DNA of 64,000 nt, taken from assembly GCA_016617855.1 (NCBI GenBank), contig JAECUM010003207.1:1-64000 (forward strand), in the 5' to 3' direction. The notes beneath the pieces are model-generated. The model was not told where the DNA came from and did not search any database. It worked only from the letters and a program-made list of their open reading frames with translations. A program made the translations under genes and the position numbers. Source of the stretch: Megalonaias nervosa (lineage: Eukaryota; Mollusca; Bivalvia; Unionida; Unionidae). Positions 61,265-64,000 of the stretch are shown in pieces; within the stretch, counting starts at the first letter, position 1; the number at the start of each line of letters is the position of its first letter.

Positions 61265-62400
61265 AGCAACCAAGGTTGATGAAATGGAAAACCTCATGCT
61301 AAAATAGAACTTGACAAAGACTAATGGAATGGAAATATTTAACAAGGGTTGACTTGATGCAATGGAAAGTCTTAACATGACAAAGGCTGATGAAATGAAC
61401 ATGATAAAGGATGATGAAATGGAAAGCCTTATGCTAAAACTGAATTTCACCTTGGTTGATGAAATGGAAAGTCTTCACTTGACCAAGGCTGATGAAATGG
61501 AAAGTCTTCACTTGACCAAGGCTGATGAAATGGAAAGTCTTCACTTGATCAAGGCTGATGGAATGAAAAGTCTTCACTTGACCAGGCTGATGGAATGGAA
61601 AGTCTTCACTTGACCAAGGCTTATGGAATGGAAAACCTTAATTTGACCATGGCTTATGGAATGGAAAGCCTTATGCTAAAACTGAACTTCACCGAGGCTG
61701 ATAGAATGGAAAGTCTTCACTTGAATGGAAAGCCTCAACTTGACCAAGGCTTAGGGAACTGAGTCTTAATTTGACCATGGTTGATGGAATGGAAAGCCTT
61801 AACTTGACAAGGCTGATGGAATGAACATGATAAAGGCTGATGGAATGGAATGGAAAGTCTTAACTTGACAAAGGCTGATGGAATGAAAAGTCTTAACTTG
61901 AGAAAGGATGATTGAATGAACAAGATAAAGGCTGATGGAATGGAAAGCCTTAACTTGCCAAAGGCTGATGGAATGGAAAGCCTTAACTTGACAAAGGCTG
62001 ACTGAATGAACATGATAAAGGCTGATGGAATGGAAAGCCTTAACTTGACAAAGGCTGATGGAATGGAAAGCCTTAACTTGACAAAGGCTGATGGAATGGA
62101 AAGCCTTAACTTGACAAAGGCTGATGGAATGGAAAGACTTAACTTGACAAAGGCTGATGGAATGGAAAGCCTTAACTTGACAAAGGCTGATGGAATGGAA
62201 AGCCTTAACTTGACAAAGGCTGATGGAATGGAAAGACTTAACTTGACAAAGGCTGATGGAATGGAAAGCCTTAACTTGACAAAGGCTGATGGAATGGAAA
62301 GCCTTAACTTGACAAAGGCTGATGGAATGGAAAGACTTAACTTGACAACAGCTGATAGAATGGAAAGCCTTAACTTGACAAAGGATGATGGAATGTTAAA
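61265..62400. repeat. 33-nt minisatellite, about 33 copies
   Basis: The unit is aaggctgatggaatggaaag plus ccttaacttgaca. The left half is diverged and carries indels, while the right 400 bases are regular with a super-period in which every third or second unit reads aaagactt. The period of 11 codons gives a 132-codon frame repeating K-A-D-G-M-E-S-L-N-L-T, which I treat as non-coding. Confidence 0.95.
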
Positions 62401-62474
62401 CTAGTTTCAATCCATAAAGTCTTTATTGTGCTGAAATGAAATTTGCAATAAATGTGACATAATATGAGGGGACA

Positions 62475-62695
62475 GACACATTGGTACATTACATATCCAC
62501 ACCCACCCCCAATATGGCAGACACTGGTACATTACATATCCATCCCCACCCCCAATATGGTAGACATTGGTACATTATATATCCACCCCCACCCCCAATA
62601 TGGCCGACATTGGTACATTACATATTCACCCCCACCCCATAATATGGCTGACATTGGTACATTACATATCCACACCCACACCTAATATGGCAGAA
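62475..62695. repeat. About 43-nt minisatellite, 5 copies
   Basis: The unit is ggtacattacatatccaccc plus ccacccccaatatggcagacatt. Confidence 0.92.
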
Positions 62696-63229
62696 GAATA
62701 AAACACATCACATGTAAAATCTTAAGATATTTATCTTTTTAACTTTAACTCTTCTCTTTCTCAAAGTAAGCTAACTAACAAGATATCTATTTAACATTTA
62801 ATAACCACTTCTCTTTCTCAATGTAAGCTCAATTATAAGAAACAATATTCTATAAAGTGATAACAAAGAATATAATGAATGATTCAAAAACCAAAACTAA
62901 CCTTATTAAACAAAATGATTTTCACTTACAAATGTGACGTAAAAAATACATGCAAAAGATATGCATGTAGACATAAAATATTTACATGTATCACAATATA
63001 GCTTGCATATTTTTAAGCTCCTAGACAAATTACAAATTCCAAAATGTAAAAGTTTTTTCCACAGAATTTCCTGTCTGAGGAATTTTTGAAAATTGATTTC
63101 TGCCATTTACAGCCTGCCTAAGTGTAAATGCTTTATAAATAAATATAATCATGTTGTCAAGCATCCAAAATGCAAAGTACCCTTTATAGGAAAGAAAACA
63201 CCATTCAACAGCCCTCTCCATACGTAACT
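62696..63229. other. Unique intronic sequence
   Basis: A short direct duplication (aaccacttctctttctcaa-like) near 62745-62825. Otherwise nothing recognised. Confidence 0.45.
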
Positions 63230-64000
63230 GAAATTTTTTTGCTGAAACCATTTTCTTTCTTTCAGTCAGTTCCCTTGACCTATGAACTTTTCACACCCAA
63301 GTTGATAATCTTCCTCATTACCCAAACTGAAAGTCATTCACACAGTTTGGCCCAGGTCTGAGATGTAGAACTAATGCTATTCCATGGAAACTATTTCTTT
63401 CTTATTCAATATCAGTGACCTTGACATTTGATCTTTCAACTTCAAAATCAACTGACTTGTTCCTTACCACAAGTGCAAGTCATCCACAAAGACTGGCTGA
63501 ATTACCTCATGCAGAACTAATACTATGGTCTGCAAACTATATACATTTTTCAGTCAGTGACCTTGACTTTTGACTCCAAAACCAATTGAGTTTTCCTTAC
63601 CCCAAGTGAAAGTCATCCACAAAATTTGGCAACTGAAGATGAGACAACTCAAGTGATTATACAGAAACATTTTACTTTTCATTCCCAAAGACCCTGACCT
63701 CTGACCTTCTGAACCTCAAATCGACAGTGTTCTCCTTTACCCCAAGTGCAAGCCATTCACAGACTTTCATAACTGTAAATGGTGGAGCACTTGAGTTACT
63801 GTGTGGAAACCATTTTTTTTTTCTTTTTAGTCCCAATGACTAGTATTTAAAGTAAAATTAATAGGACTCTTCCTTACCTCAAGTGCATGCTATCCACAAA
63901 GTTACATAAATGTAGAGAGCAGACAACTAAAGTTATTGTACAGAAATGAAATCCGTAACAGATGGATAGACATCATATGATCCAACATAACTGTGATTGA
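63230..64000 (+). repeat. Divergent TGACCTTGACC-type element, copy 3
   Basis: About six units of 115-130 bases with cagtgaccttgac, a tccttaccccaagtgcaagt segment, catccacaaagt and gaaaccatttt. It runs into the window end after gaaatccgtaacagatggat. Confidence 0.8.

Larger units (their letters stand above)
53702..64000 (-). other. FoxP: FoxP upstream intron (continues past the window)
   Basis: Over 10 kb with no match to the first-half forkhead exon, leucine zipper or zinc finger expected upstream in a FoxP protein. CpG-poor like the rest of the gene body, with several minisatellites and SINEs. The assumption that it is all intron rests on not finding that exon. Confidence 0.6.

Noticed and set aside
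62006..62404. 132-codon frame repeating K-A-D-G-M-E-S-L-N-L-T
   Set aside because: The frame exists because the minisatellite period (33) is a multiple of three. The diverged left part of the same array has stops and frameshifts, and there is no splice or promoter context.
53702..64000. First-half forkhead exon of FoxP within the window
   Set aside because: Searched by eye on the minus strand for sequence encoding F-R-R-N-A-A-T-W-K before a donor. Nothing matched, so that exon is placed beyond 64000.

Overview
This window is animal nuclear DNA: AT-rich, intron-rich and crowded with minisatellites, microsatellites and tRNA-derived SINEs. The SINE types, the TGACCTTGACC-type divergent repeats, a Polinton-like polymerase relic and the gene-body CpG depletion suggest a lophotrochozoan, most likely a mollusc and plausibly a bivalve. 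This is inference; the species cannot be named.

One real gene is supported with confidence: the 3' half of a FoxP forkhead transcription factor on the minus strand. Four exons join in one open frame: 53701-53580, 47572-47500, 46716-46574 and 44981-44546. They give the second half of the forkhead domain (recognition helix and wing) and the whole C-terminal tail to a TAG stop. The exon for the first half of the forkhead domain and everything upstream lie beyond 64000. The key observation is a second forkhead exon at 53220-53075, 359 bases downstream of the canonical one. It starts in the same phase with the same N-A-x-R core and can end in the same phase. It encodes a different recognition helix and wing, ending in an AT-hook-like RGRPRK. 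The two look like mutually exclusive exons that would give one FoxP gene two DNA-binding domains.

From about 30.45 kb to the right end the sequence is visibly CpG-poor, as expected of a methylated gene body. To the left CpG is several-fold commoner. A minus-strand AATAAA lies at this boundary (30456-30461), so the FoxP 3' UTR may run for about 14 kb (44545 to about 30440). All seven recognisable copies of one SINE family lie at or right of this boundary.

The left 30 kb has no confidently assigned intact gene. It holds about 20 unrelated minisatellite arrays, a 320-bp MITE with 80-bp inverted termini and a perfect 9-bp target duplication (12958-13277), a hammerhead-ribozyme-like motif (4821-4864), two further tRNA-derived SINEs (26105-26285 and 27281-27588), and a frameshifted relic of a Polinton/Maverick-like family B DNA polymerase (about 27900-29615). 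Small open frames elsewhere are mostly by-products of arrays whose period is a multiple of three.
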